Source: a virus. From it: 53,138 nt of DNA. Positions within the stretch are counted from its first letter, which is position 1. Every line of letters begins with the position of its first letter. Shown one piece after another: positions 15,556 to 23,804 of the stretch. A program made the translations under genes and the position numbers. The notes beneath the pieces are model-generated. The model worked only from the letters and a program-made list of their open reading frames with translations. It was not told where the DNA came from and did no database searches. The stretch is taken from the IMG/VR virus record IMGVR_UViG_3300036792_000197, positions 1 through 53,138 of that record; one strand, written 5' to 3'.

Positions 15556-16034
15556 TGAGCTTCACCCGGTTCTCCGACGCGGTGACGGCGCTGCTCGCCG
15601 CCTACTCCGCGGCCCCGGCGCTGGCGGGGATCCCGGTCTACGACGGGATCGTGCCGCAGTCGTTCTCGGACCCGGTGTGCGTGATCGTCGGGCACGACGG
15701 CACGATCGAGGCGGACGGCACCCTCGTCCCGGACGCGCTCGCCGGGAACTACACGCAGCAGTGGATCGAGATGGGCGCCCGGCAGGAAACCGGCTATGTC
15801 AACTGCGTGCTCGTCTGCCAGTCCGGCGACACCGCGCTGAGCGCCCTGCGCGCCCAGGCGGCGCCGCTGCTCGATGCGCTTGAGGACGCCACGGACGCCA
15901 GCGGCGGCTACGCGGGCGGCCTCACCGACATGACGTTCGACGGCACCGCTAACGGCCGGTGGATCTACCGGCAGTCCGTCGCCGGGGCGGCCGTCCTGGT
16001 CGCCTACCGCGTCTCCTACTCGACGGGCTGGTGA
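15555..16034 (+). CDS. Head-tail joining / tail terminator-like protein
   Basis: A 159-aa protein from GTG 15555. FSDAVTALLAAYSAAPALAGIPVYDGIVPQSFSDPVCVIVG and the later GGRWIYRQSVAGAAVLVAYRVSY-like strand resemble small tail-terminator or minor connector proteins. It follows the connector gene directly, with overlapping stop and start. Assignment is by context and general fold. Confidence 0.6.
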   Translation: MSFTRFSDAVTALLAAYSAAPALAGIPVYDGIVPQSFSDPVCVIVGHDGTIEADGTLVPDALAGNYTQQWIEMGARQETGYVNCVLVCQSGDTALSALRAQAAPLLDALEDATDASGGYAGGLTDMTFDGTANGRWIYRQSVAGAAVLVAYRVSYSTGW

Positions 16035-16038
16035 GCTG

Positions 16039-17082
16039 ATGCGCTGGCTGGTGATTCACCCGGGCCCCGGGTTCAGTGTGCACGACGTCTACGTCGGCTG
16101 GGTTGAGGCGCTGCGGGCGCTCGGCGAGGACGTGCTGGAGTACAACCTGGGCGACCGGCTGACGGCGTATGACGTGGCGCTGGTCGAGACCGGGAACGTG
16201 GATGCCGCCGGCCATCCCGAAGTGCGGAAGCTGTTTACCCGCGAGCAGGCGATACACCTGGCGGCCGACCGGATCTTCGCCGACTGCATGAAGTGGTGGC
16301 CGCACGTGGTCCTCGGCGTGTCCGCGTTCTTCATCCCGCCGTGGTACCTGGACGTGCTGCAAGACCGGGGAATGAAGACGGTCCTGCTGCACACCGAGTC
16401 GCCGTACCAGGACGACGAGCAGCTGAAGCGGGCGGCGCACGCCAACCTGAACCTGCTCAACGACCCGCAGAACATCGCCGCTTACCGCGACCTCGGCCCG
16501 GCCGAGTACGTGCCGCACGCCTGGCGGCCATCCGTTCATCATCCCGGCCCCGCGCTGCCTGAGCTGAAGTCGGACTTCGCGTTCGTCGGCACCGGCTTCA
16601 AGTCGCGGGTGGAGTTCTTCGAGCGGATGGACTTCTCCGGCCTGGACGTGCTGCTAGCCGGGACGTGGCCCGACCTCGCCGAGGACTCGCCGCTGCGCAA
16701 GCACATGCCGGGCGGCGAGGTGGTGCAGTGCACCGACAACGAGGAAACCGCGGCGATTTACCGCAGCTCGAAAGCCGGAATTAACTTCTACAGGCGCGAG
16801 TCTGAGCCGGGCCACGCGGGCGAGGGCTGGGCAATCGGCCCGCGCGAGATCGAGATGGCGGCTACTCAGCTGTTCTTCTTGAGGGACAAGCGCCCCGAAG
16901 GCGACGAGCTGTTCCCGATGCTGCCGACCTTCGACGGCCCGGAAGACGCGGGCGAAAAGCTCCGCTGGTGGCTGGCGCACGACAGCCAGCGGGAGAAGGC
17001 TGCCGCCGCGGCGAGGGCCGCCGTGGCTGACAGGACGTTCGAAAACCACGCGCGGCGGCTACTTCAGCTGCTCGACAAGTAA
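16039..17082 (+). CDS. Glycosyltransferase, GT-B/CgeB-like
   Basis: A 347-aa protein with the CgeB-type layout: MRWLVIHPGPGFSVHDVYVGWVEALRALG at the N-terminus, VLLHTESPYQDDEQL in the middle, then FAFVGTGFKSRVEFF and a donor-site region AAIYRSSKAGINFYRRES with GPREIEMAATQLFFL. It is the second sugar transferase among the virion genes, between a tail terminator and the tail tube, so a tail or capsid protein is the likely acceptor. Confidence 0.78.
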   Translation: MRWLVIHPGPGFSVHDVYVGWVEALRALGEDVLEYNLGDRLTAYDVALVETGNVDAAGHPEVRKLFTREQAIHLAADRIFADCMKWWPHVVLGVSAFFIPPWYLDVLQDRGMKTVLLHTESPYQDDEQLKRAAHANLNLLNDPQNIAAYRDLGPAEYVPHAWRPSVHHPGPALPELKSDFAFVGTGFKSRVEFFERMDFSGLDVLLAGTWPDLAEDSPLRKHMPGGEVVQCTDNEETAAIYRSSKAGINFYRRESEPGHAGEGWAIGPREIEMAATQLFFLRDKRPEGDELFPMLPTFDGPEDAGEKLRWWLAHDSQREKAAAAARAAVADRTFENHARRLLQLLDK

Positions 17083-17094
17083 GGGAGTGACCGC

Positions 17095-17514
17095 ATGCCA
17101 TCACAGAGAGAACACGGCCGGCAGGGCGTCGTATACCTCGGCATCACCCAGTCCGCCGGGGTGTCCGCCGTCGCGACGCCGGTCACGTTCCTGACCGACT
17201 GGACGATGAACAAGACCACCGCCAAGGTCGACGTCACCGCGTTCGGCGACACCAACCTGACGTACGTCGCGGGCCTGCCCGACGCGTCGGGCGATTTCAG
17301 CGGCTGGTATGACTTCTTCACGCCGCAGACCTACACCGCGGCGGGCGACGGAATTCCGCGGAATTTCTATTTGTACCCAAATTCGCTGAATGCTAGCGAC
17401 TATTTTTACGGCCAGATTCTTCCTGATTTTAGCGCGGCGGGCGGCGTAAGCGCCGCGGTGTCACTCAAGTGCACCTGGAATGCGGCGGGGCCGATCAACC
17501 GCGCAGGCATGTAA
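17095..17514 (+). CDS. Major tail (tube) protein
   Basis: A 139-aa protein beginning MPSQREHGRQGVVYLGIT with a beta-rich body (PVTFLTDWTMNKTTAKVDVTAFGDTNLTYVAGLPDASGDFSGWYDF), the pattern of siphovirus tube proteins; it precedes the tail chaperones and tape measure. From 17350 onward 19 of 54 codons end in A/T, against 7 of the first 85. The 3' end overlaps the antisense endonuclease gene by 20 bases. Confidence 0.8.
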   Translation: MPSQREHGRQGVVYLGITQSAGVSAVATPVTFLTDWTMNKTTAKVDVTAFGDTNLTYVAGLPDASGDFSGWYDFFTPQTYTAAGDGIPRNFYLYPNSLNASDYFYGQILPDFSAAGGVSAAVSLKCTWNAAGPINRAGM

Positions 17515-18184
17515 TTCGGCCGTCATTGGCTGAATTCACGAGGTATTCAATCGCGGTCTGAAGAACGGCGATATCGTCGCGGGCGTAGCCGAGCATGGGG
17601 TTGCAGCGGTCGCAGAGCAGTCCGCGTACGGTGCCCGTGGCGTGGTCGTGGTCGACGTTCATCGCGCGCTTGCCGTTGCGGTTCTTGCAGATGGCGCATA
17701 CGCCGCCCTGGGCGTCGAGCATCGCCAGGAACTCGTCGTGAGTGATGCCGTACTCGCGTTCGTACTTCCGGCGGACTATCTGTGCGTTCTCGCGCTGGGG
17801 CCCCTCAGAGCAGTGCTTTTCGCAGTATTTGTGTCCGCGTCCGCGCAGTTTCGGCTCGCCGCATTCCGGCATCTGGCAGGTATTCTTGCCACTGAGGCAG
17901 CGGGTGCAGGTCAGTTTGGTGCTGTGAAAAGTATGACCGCAGACAATGCACGGCCGGTCGGTTGCCTTGCACTCGTAGCATTCAATGTCGAGCCCGCGAA
18001 ATGTCTTACCGCAGGTCGGGCACTCGCGCTCAGTGGTGCGGCAGGGAGTACACCGGAGGCTGCTGTGATGACGGAACGAGCATCCGCAGTCCTTGCAGGT
18101 GCGATCGGTAGTGCGGCAGGCAGAACACGCGCCCGGGTTGCCGCGGAAGGTGCGCCCGCACTGGGTGCACGTAGTCTGATCCAT
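17495..18184 (-). CDS. Endonuclease VII-like HNH nuclease with tandem zinc knuckles, antisense
   Basis: A 229-aa protein starting at ATG 18184 on the minus strand (AGAGG 8 bases upstream). Residues 1-105 hold about four repeats of CxxC-N(9-10)-CxxC joined by TTDR/TTER-like linkers, then MPECGEPKLRGRGHKYCEKH, then a recombination endonuclease VII core: GGVCAICKNRNGKRAMNVDHDHATGTVRGLLCDRCNPMLG. Such enzymes cut branched or specific DNA. It lies against the tail operon, ends inside the tail-tube gene and has lower GC, so it is most likely a homing-type insertion. Confidence 0.85.
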   Translation of the reverse strand: MDQTTCTQCGRTFRGNPGACSACRTTDRTCKDCGCSFRHHSSLRCTPCRTTERECPTCGKTFRGLDIECYECKATDRPCIVCGHTFHSTKLTCTRCLSGKNTCQMPECGEPKLRGRGHKYCEKHCSEGPQRENAQIVRRKYEREYGITHDEFLAMLDAQGGVCAICKNRNGKRAMNVDHDHATGTVRGLLCDRCNPMLGYARDDIAVLQTAIEYLVNSANDGRITCLRG

Positions 18185-18213
18185 GTCGGACCTCTCGCAT
18201 AGGTTCGGCCACG

Positions 18214-18243
18214 CCCCGGGCCTGTTCACAGCAGGCGCCGGGG
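18214..18243. other. GC-rich hairpin between the endonuclease and tail gene
   Basis: CCCCGG-GCCTG (18214-18224) pairs with CAGGC-CCGGGG (18232-18243, one bulged G). It sits between the divergent starts of the endonuclease and the gene at 18279. There is no T-run; it may insulate or attenuate transcription. Function unproven. Confidence 0.4.
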
Positions 18244-18278
18244 TCTCGCATGTCAGTTTACTGGTGAGAGGTGACGTT

Positions 18279-18779
18279 TTGCCTGGTGTCGACGACCTCG
18301 CGTTCGACCTCAACGCCATCGCCGTGCGGCTGCGTGAGCTCGGCGAGACGGGCCTGGTGAGCGAGCTGCAGCGGGAGATCGGCGCCGCGGTAGCGCCGCT
18401 GCCCGCGCGGATCCGCGCGGGCCTGCCCGCTTACCTGCCCAACCGGTACGCCGACGTGCTCGACGCGGACCTGAGCGTCAGCCGCTACACGTTCCTCGGC
18501 GGCGCCGGCGGGGAGGCGCGCGTCAGCGTCTACGCCAGCGCGCGGGTGAAGAAGCGGAAGCTGCGGCAGTCCGACGCCGGGTTCCTGTGGCATCCGCTGT
18601 TCGGCCGGTTCCCGCGCAGCAGCCCCCGGAACCGCTGGTTCGTGAACGAGGCGCCGGGCGAAGGGATGGAGCGGGGCTGGTTCAGCCGGCCCGTGGAGGA
18701 TTCCGTGCCGCAGGTCCGCGACGCGGTGGAGCGGGCGCTGGACAACGTGGTGGAGAAGGCAGTCGGGAAAGGGCTCTGA
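18279..18779 (+). CDS. HK97 gp10-like tail or connector protein
   Basis: A 166-aa protein; TTG 18279 is chosen because GAGAGGTGA lies 5-13 bases upstream, whereas the longest frame starts inside the divergent endonuclease leader. DLNAIAVRLRELGETGLVSELQREIGAAVAPLPARIRAGLPAYLPNR matches the helical start of gp10-like tail completion proteins, and the end (VRDAVERALDNVVEKAVG) is helical. It abuts the tail chaperone gene. Confidence 0.6.
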   Translation: MPGVDDLAFDLNAIAVRLRELGETGLVSELQREIGAAVAPLPARIRAGLPAYLPNRYADVLDADLSVSRYTFLGGAGGEARVSVYASARVKKRKLRQSDAGFLWHPLFGRFPRSSPRNRWFVNEAPGEGMERGWFSRPVEDSVPQVRDAVERALDNVVEKAVGKGL

Positions 18780-19199
18780 GTGAAGATCACTATCAGTGGC
18801 GAGACGTTCGACTTCGACGAGGAGCGGCGGCCGCTGTCGGAGGCGCTGGCGATCGAGAAGGCGTGGGGCAGGCGCTACGCCGAGTGGGAGAGCGAGCTGA
18901 TGGCCGGGTCCGCCGAGGCGACCGCGGTCTTCGTGTGGACGGTGTGGCGCCGCGACGGGCGGGACGTGACGCTGGAGAGCATCCTCAACGGCCAGGTGGA
19001 CTTCGACTACGCGGAGGTCATGGCCAGCCTCGCCGCTGCGGGGGCCGAGCGGGCGAAGGCGGCCGAGGCTGCGGCGCAGGACCCTACGTCCGGGGCATCG
19101 CCCCTTACGGACCCGGATGGCACGGCTACGACGTCAGCCGCTACCTCGGAGCGTTCGCCGAGGTCTTCGGCATCCGCCCGTGGGAAGTCGAGCGGCTGA
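18780..19199 (+). CDS. Tail assembly chaperone, short (unshifted) form
   Basis: A 139-aa protein from GTG 18780 directly after the previous stop. MKITISGETFDFDEERRPLSEALAIEKAWGRRYAEWESELMAGSAEATAVFVWTVWRRDG is typical of the G-type chaperone that coats the tape measure. The last 35 residues (DPTSGASPLTDPDGTATTS) look like out-of-frame reading, while the -1 frame carries the T domain. It lies just before the tape-measure locus. Confidence 0.8.
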   Translation: MKITISGETFDFDEERRPLSEALAIEKAWGRRYAEWESELMAGSAEATAVFVWTVWRRDGRDVTLESILNGQVDFDYAEVMASLAAAGAERAKAAEAAAQDPTSGASPLTDPDGTATTSAATSERSPRSSASARGKSSG

Positions 19200-19252
19200 G
19201 CACGGACGAGTTCGACGCGCTGGCTGAGTACCTCGAGGCGAAGGGCGGCTAG
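18780..19252 (+). CDS. Tail assembly chaperone, -1 frameshift fusion (GT form)
   Basis: The -1 frame from about 19040 to 19252 encodes GPYVRGIAPYGPGWHGYDVSRYLGAFAEVFGIRPWEVERLSTDEFDALAEYLEAK, the usual T domain of siphovirus chaperones, and has no start of its own in a sensible place. A ribosomal -1 slip is therefore inferred. The best run near the junction is G-GGG-GCC at 19040-19046, which permits re-pairing in the P site but is not a classic heptamer. The exact slip point is undetermined. Confidence 0.75.
19040..19046 (+). promoter_or_regulatory. Candidate -1 ribosomal slip site
   Basis: The heptamer G GGG GCC in the chaperone frame (codons GCG GGG GCC). A Gly tRNA can re-pair on GGG after a -1 slip. 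Both frames are open from here through 19199. Confidence 0.35.
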
Positions 19253-19665
19253 CCGGCCGTGAGGCTGACCGGGCCGCTGGCGCTGGTCACCCAGCTAGTC
19301 CCGGTAACCCCGGCGACCTGGAGGCCGTAGCGCGGCTCGGCCGGGACGCCGGAGACGGTGAACGGCATGTCGCAGCGGTAGGCGGTGGTACCGGAGGCCT
19401 TCACGGTGTCGCGGTTCCACTGGCCGAGCGTCCCGGTGCCGATCACCTTCCCGGACGGGTCGGTGACGGTGACCTGCGTGCCGGGCCCCGGGCTGGCCGC
19501 CACGCAGGAGGCGTAGGCGGTGCCGTTGACGCCGGTGCCGAAGACGGACGAGGCGGCCGACGACGGGGTGAGGGTGCCGCGGATCGTGACCGGGGCCGGG
19601 CTTGAGCTGCACGCAGCGGCCAACGGCACGGCGAGCAGGACGGCGATGAACAGGAGCTTGCGCAC
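19249..19665 (-). CDS. Secreted lipoprotein, antisense between tail chaperone and tape measure (moron)
   Basis: A 138-aa protein from GTG 19665 on the minus strand. MRKLLFIAVLLAVPLAAACSSSP is a lipoprotein signal peptide with lipobox LAAAC, predicting lipidation at Cys19 and anchoring outside the membrane. The mature part is beta-rich with two more cysteines (YASCVAAS, YRCDMPF). It does not belong to the tail operon and has its own candidate leaderless promoter, as expected of a lysogen-expressed moron. Superinfection exclusion is a reasonable inference: streptococcal phage TP-J34 uses a lipoprotein that acts against the tape measure. Confidence 0.75.
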   Translation of the reverse strand: MRKLLFIAVLLAVPLAAACSSSPAPVTIRGTLTPSSAASSVFGTGVNGTAYASCVAASPGPGTQVTVTDPSGKVIGTGTLGQWNRDTVKASGTTAYRCDMPFTVSGVPAEPRYGLQVAGVTGTSWVTSASGPVSLTAG

Positions 19666-19671
19666 GGTCTC

Positions 19672-19700
19672 AGTGTGAACCGGGCGCGGCGCGACATCAA
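19672..19700 (-). promoter_or_regulatory. Candidate leaderless promoter for the lipoprotein
   Basis: On the minus strand TTGATG (19700-19695), 17 bp, CACACT (19677-19672), then 6 bases to the GTG at 19665. No Shine-Dalgarno precedes the GTG, consistent with transcription starting at or next to the start codon. Confidence 0.4.
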
Positions 19701-19712
19701 GGGGAGGGCCGG

Positions 19713-22700
19713 TTGGCCGGGTCGCAGACGCTCGCCTTTAATATCCTCGGAAACGCCTCCTCGGCTACCGGTGCCTTCAAGGACACCGCCGCCACGGCGG
19801 CGCTGGCCGCCAAGGGCGTCACCGCGGCGTCGGACGCCATGAAGCTGCAGGCGAAGTCGGCGGAGGTGTCGGCGGGGGCGACGCTGGCGCTGGCCAGGGC
19901 GGACAAGGTCCTGGCTGACGCGGAACTCGGCCTGGCCCGGGACATCGCGGTCGCGAACGCGGTGCTGGGCAAGCAGAACGTCGCGCTGCTCGGCAACGGC
20001 ACCGCGGGGGCGGTTGGCTCGATGCTGTCGGCCGCCGCGTCGGGGAAGGCCCCGTCGTCGGGCGGGGGCGGCGGCGGCGTCGCGCCGGGCCTGGCGATGG
20101 CGGCCGCGGCGATGGGCATCGCGAGCAAGAACTCGCGGCTGCTGAATGACTCGATCAGCTCGGGTACCCCGGTGTGGGACGGCGCCCGCAAGGGGATCTT
20201 CGGGCTGAACGGGGAGCTGCAGCTGTTCGGCGGGGCGCTGACGAGCGTCGGCATCCCGAAGGTGCTGTCGGCCGCGAGTACCGTTCACCTGCTGACCGAG
20301 GCCGTGATCGAGACGTCCGGGACGCTGATCCCGGCCGCCATCGCGTTCTCCGCCTTCGGCATCGCCGCCGTCCCGACGGCGCAGGCCATCTACACCCAGA
20401 TGAGCAACCTGCACACCGTGACGACGGCGCTCGGGACGCAGATGCCGGGGCTGTCCGGCGGGTTCTCCAAGATGGCCGCCGCCGTGCAGCCGCAGGTATA
20501 CACCCTGTTCGGCGAGGCCCTGGTCTTCGCGAACAGCGGCACGGGGCAGTTCCAGAAGCTGGCGACCGGGGCGGGGAAGGTGCTCGACGACCTGGGCGCC
20601 CGGTTCGTGTTCGCGACCACGCAGGGCAAGGGCTTTTCCACGTTCGCGGACAAGGCGACGTCTGACCTGTCGGCGTGGGGGACCGGGATCGGGAACGTCG
20701 GCGGGATCATCGGGAACCTGCTGAAGGTGCTGCCCGGCTACGCGGAGCAGCTCGCGTCGGTGTTCGACGGGGTCACCCACGCGATCGAGGTGGTGACCGG
20801 GTCGCCGCTGGGGTCCTGGGTCCTGGGGATCGGCCTGGCGGCGCACGGGGCGCTGTTCTACATCGGGCTGCTCGGCACCGGGCTGGCGGTGCTGGCCTCA
20901 CGGGGGCTGGCGCTGGTGGCGACGGGGTCGCTTTCCGCGGCGGGGGCCGTGGAGGGCCTCGGCGTGGCCGGGGAGGCGGCCTCCGGCGGCCTGCTGGCGT
21001 TCGGCGCGGCAGCTGAAGGGGCGGCGGCGCTGCCGTGGGGGTGGATCTCCATCGCCGCGGCCGGGCTCGTGTTCTTCGCCTACCAGATGTCCAAGGCGAA
21101 GGACGCCACGCAGCAGTTTTACGCCGCGACGCAGCAGGCCATAGCGAACTCCTCGCTGCAGAGCCTGCAGGCCACCATCAGCGCGGCGCAGGCGGCCAGC
21201 CTCGCCGAGGTCGCGAAGAACAGCGCCGCGGCCGCCTCCGCGAATAACGCGCTCAACGCCTCCCTCAAGGCCGGCACCCCGATCGTCAACGTGCACACCG
21301 GCGAGCTGAGCAAGCAGGAGCAGGCGCTGGCCGGCTCGGTGCAGCAGCAGCAGGAGGCGGTCGCCGGGAACAACCAGATCAACGCCACCTCGGCGCTCGT
21401 CGCCGGCCGCATGGCGGCCCTCGCCAAGGCGTACGGCGGCACCGGGGGGGCACTGGCGCTGCTGAACGAGGCCGGGATCACCAGCGCGCAGATCACCGAC
21501 ACCAACACGCAGCACTGGGCGCAGTCGCTGATCGAGATCAAGGCGCAGGCCGTCGCGCTGAACGAGATGTCGATCGGCGCGGGCCGCACCGCCGCCGGGA
21601 TGAACGCGCTGGGCAACGCCTTCCTCACCGGGCCGCTCCCGGCGATACAGAAGATGACTCAGGCCGAGGACAGCCTGCTCAGCGTGATCACCGGGGGCGA
21701 GCAGGGGTTCGTCAGCTTCCAGCAGTCGATCGGCCAGATCGGCAGCGACCTGAACTCGGCGGGCACCTCGCTCAAGGGGCTGAGCACGTCCAGCTCGTGG
21801 GACTCGCTCAACCAGGCGGCGGCGACGCTCGGCGTGAATATCAACGGGCTCGGCAAGAGCCAGGCCCTGACCGCGCTTAAAAACGCGGTGGACGCGACGC
21901 GGGGCAGCGTCGGCGGCCTGTCCACGGCGAGCCTCACCCTGTCGGGCGACTTCTACAACTCGGTCATCCCGGCCGCGCAGAAGATGTTCGACGCGCTCCA
22001 GTCCCAGAACATCTCGACGGGCAACCTGAACAAGGTCGTCGCCACCAGCGCCGAGCAGATGCTGACCTACGCGGGCAGCAACACCGCGGCCCGGTCAGTG
22101 ATCGTGGACCTGGTCAACAACGCGCTCGGCCCGGGGACGACCACCCTCAAGAGCCTGAACCAGTGGGTCGGCACCAACTCGGTGTCGCTGGACACGATGA
22201 ACGGCATCGTCGCCCAGTCGACCATCAACGCCGGCAAGCTGGCCGGGGTGCTGTCCAGCACCCTGCAGAGCATGGAAGCCATCGCGCTGTTCCAGGCGCA
22301 CGGCGGCCAGAAGGCGTGGAACGACTTCACGACCGACCTGACCACCGGCCAGACCAAGTCGGCCGACTTCAAGAAGGCCACCCAGGACGTCATCGCCCAG
22401 CTGCTCATCCAGACGAACGGGTCGCTGCCCAACGCCAAGAAGGCGTTCGAGGACTATGTCAAGAACGGGCTGCACCTGAGCCAGCAGGCGGCCGACACGC
22501 TGTGGAAGCAGACCCTCCCGTCGCTGGCGGGGAAGGTCAGCGGGACCGGCACGGCGGCGCTGGCCGCCGGCGCCCTGATTGACAAGCAGTTCACGGGCGC
22601 GCTGCGCGCCATCATCAACGTGTCGCCGGGGCTGAACAAGGACATCGGCACCTTCAGCAACTCCATCATCACCACCGGGGACAGCAGCACCCGGACCCAG

Positions 22701-23786
22701 GGCGCACGGGCGAAGCTCATCGCGGACCTGCGGCAGGCGGGGCTGGACGGGAAGACGGCCGCCGGGCTGGTCCAGGGCCTGCAGGACAAGATCGACGCGA
22801 TGCACGGCAAGACGGTGCCCGTGAATGTCACCATCGGCGGCGAGGGCGCGATCGTGGCGTCCGCCGTCGGGCTTCAGGCGAGGGTCTTCAGGCTGAGCCA
22901 CCTGGCGGAAGGCGGCCAGGTCACCGGGGGCACCCCGGGTAAGGACAGCGTGCCGGGCCTGCTCATGCCGGGCGAGGTCGTCGTGCCGACCGCGATGGTG
23001 AACGCCGGGGCAGTCGATCACCTGCGCGGCAAGCTCCCGGGTTTCGCAGCCGGCGGCCTGGTTGACGCGGCGCCGTTTGCGGGAAGCGCGGCGAGCGACG
23101 CGACCGGCGGCTGGGCCGGGACGTGGGTACAGGGCGAGGTAGCCGCGTTCATCAATGCGACCAAGGCCGCCGCTGCCGCCGCGGCGAAGGCGACAGCATC
23201 CGCGAACGCCTTTACCGCCACGCAGGGGGCATCCGGCGGCTTCATCCAGTCGCTGATGCGCAACATGACCATCGCCCGCGGGTGGGGCGCTTACTGGCCT
23301 CAGCAGGCGGCGCTGGAAACGCGCGAGGCCGGGTGGAGCCTGACCGCCCGCAACCCGACCAGCGGCGCGTACGGGCTCGCGCAGTTCATCAACGGGCCCA
23401 GCGAGTACGCCCAGTACGGCGGTAACTCCACCACCGCGATCGGCCAGATCACCGGGATGCTGAACTACGAGGCCCAGCGGTACGGGAACCCGGCCAACGC
23501 GTGGGCGCACGAGGTCGCGTTCGGCTGGTACGGGAACGGCCTCGACGCGGTGGTCAGCAAGCCGACGCTGATCGGCGTGGGGGAGCGCGGCCGCGAGCAC
23601 GTCCAGGTCACGCCGATGGTTCCCGGGCGCAGCACGGGCAGCGGCGATATCCACCTGCACCTCGACAACCACGGGGTGATCGGGTCGAAGGCCGAGCTGA
23701 ACAGCTGGCTTACGGGCAGCATCAACGACCTCGCCCGCGGCGGTTACCTCCGGTACGCGCTCACCCAGTCGCCGTCGGCGCGCTGA
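19713..23786 (+). CDS. Tape measure protein with C-terminal lytic-transglycosylase-like domain
   Basis: A 1357-aa protein from TTG 19713 (GGGGAGGG upstream), the longest gene, which sets tail length. Hydrophobic helices lie at about residues 350-460 (GSWVLGIGLAAHGALFYIGLLGTGLAVLA) and long Ala/Gln helices follow. HLAEGGQVTGGTPGKDSVPGLLMPGEVVVP is the usual tape-measure motif. Residues about 1190-1275 (WPQQAALETREAGWSLTARNPTSGAYGLAQFI...RYGNPANAWAHE) match a goose-lysozyme/SLT-like domain with the probable catalytic Glu in TREAGW. This domain would open peptidoglycan during DNA entry. Confidence 0.92.
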   Translation: MAGSQTLAFNILGNASSATGAFKDTAATAALAAKGVTAASDAMKLQAKSAEVSAGATLALARADKVLADAELGLARDIAVANAVLGKQNVALLGNGTAGAVGSMLSAAASGKAPSSGGGGGGVAPGLAMAAAAMGIASKNSRLLNDSISSGTPVWDGARKGIFGLNGELQLFGGALTSVGIPKVLSAASTVHLLTEAVIETSGTLIPAAIAFSAFGIAAVPTAQAIYTQMSNLHTVTTALGTQMPGLSGGFSKMAAAVQPQVYTLFGEALVFANSGTGQFQKLATGAGKVLDDLGARFVFATTQGKGFSTFADKATSDLSAWGTGIGNVGGIIGNLLKVLPGYAEQLASVFDGVTHAIEVVTGSPLGSWVLGIGLAAHGALFYIGLLGTGLAVLASRGLALVATGSLSAAGAVEGLGVAGEAASGGLLAFGAAAEGAAALPWGWISIAAAGLVFFAYQMSKAKDATQQFYAATQQAIANSSLQSLQATISAAQAASLAEVAKNSAAAASANNALNASLKAGTPIVNVHTGELSKQEQALAGSVQQQQEAVAGNNQINATSALVAGRMAALAKAYGGTGGALALLNEAGITSAQITDTNTQHWAQSLIEIKAQAVALNEMSIGAGRTAAGMNALGNAFLTGPLPAIQKMTQAEDSLLSVITGGEQGFVSFQQSIGQIGSDLNSAGTSLKGLSTSSSWDSLNQAAATLGVNINGLGKSQALTALKNAVDATRGSVGGLSTASLTLSGDFYNSVIPAAQKMFDALQSQNISTGNLNKVVATSAEQMLTYAGSNTAARSVIVDLVNNALGPGTTTLKSLNQWVGTNSVSLDTMNGIVAQSTINAGKLAGVLSSTLQSMEAIALFQAHGGQKAWNDFTTDLTTGQTKSADFKKATQDVIAQLLIQTNGSLPNAKKAFEDYVKNGLHLSQQAADTLWKQTLPSLAGKVSGTGTAALAAGALIDKQFTGALRAIINVSPGLNKDIGTFSNSIITTGDSSTRTQGARAKLIADLRQAGLDGKTAAGLVQGLQDKIDAMHGKTVPVNVTIGGEGAIVASAVGLQARVFRLSHLAEGGQVTGGTPGKDSVPGLLMPGEVVVPTAMVNAGAVDHLRGKLPGFAAGGLVDAAPFAGSAASDATGGWAGTWVQGEVAAFINATKAAAAAAAKATASANAFTATQGASGGFIQSLMRNMTIARGWGAYWPQQAALETREAGWSLTARNPTSGAYGLAQFINGPSEYAQYGGNSTTAIGQITGMLNYEAQRYGNPANAWAHEVAFGWYGNGLDAVVSKPTLIGVGERGREHVQVTPMVPGRSTGSGDIHLHLDNHGVIGSKAELNSWLTGSINDLARGGYLRYALTQSPSAR

Positions 23787-23804
23787 CCAGGATAAGGGGC
23801 GGTA

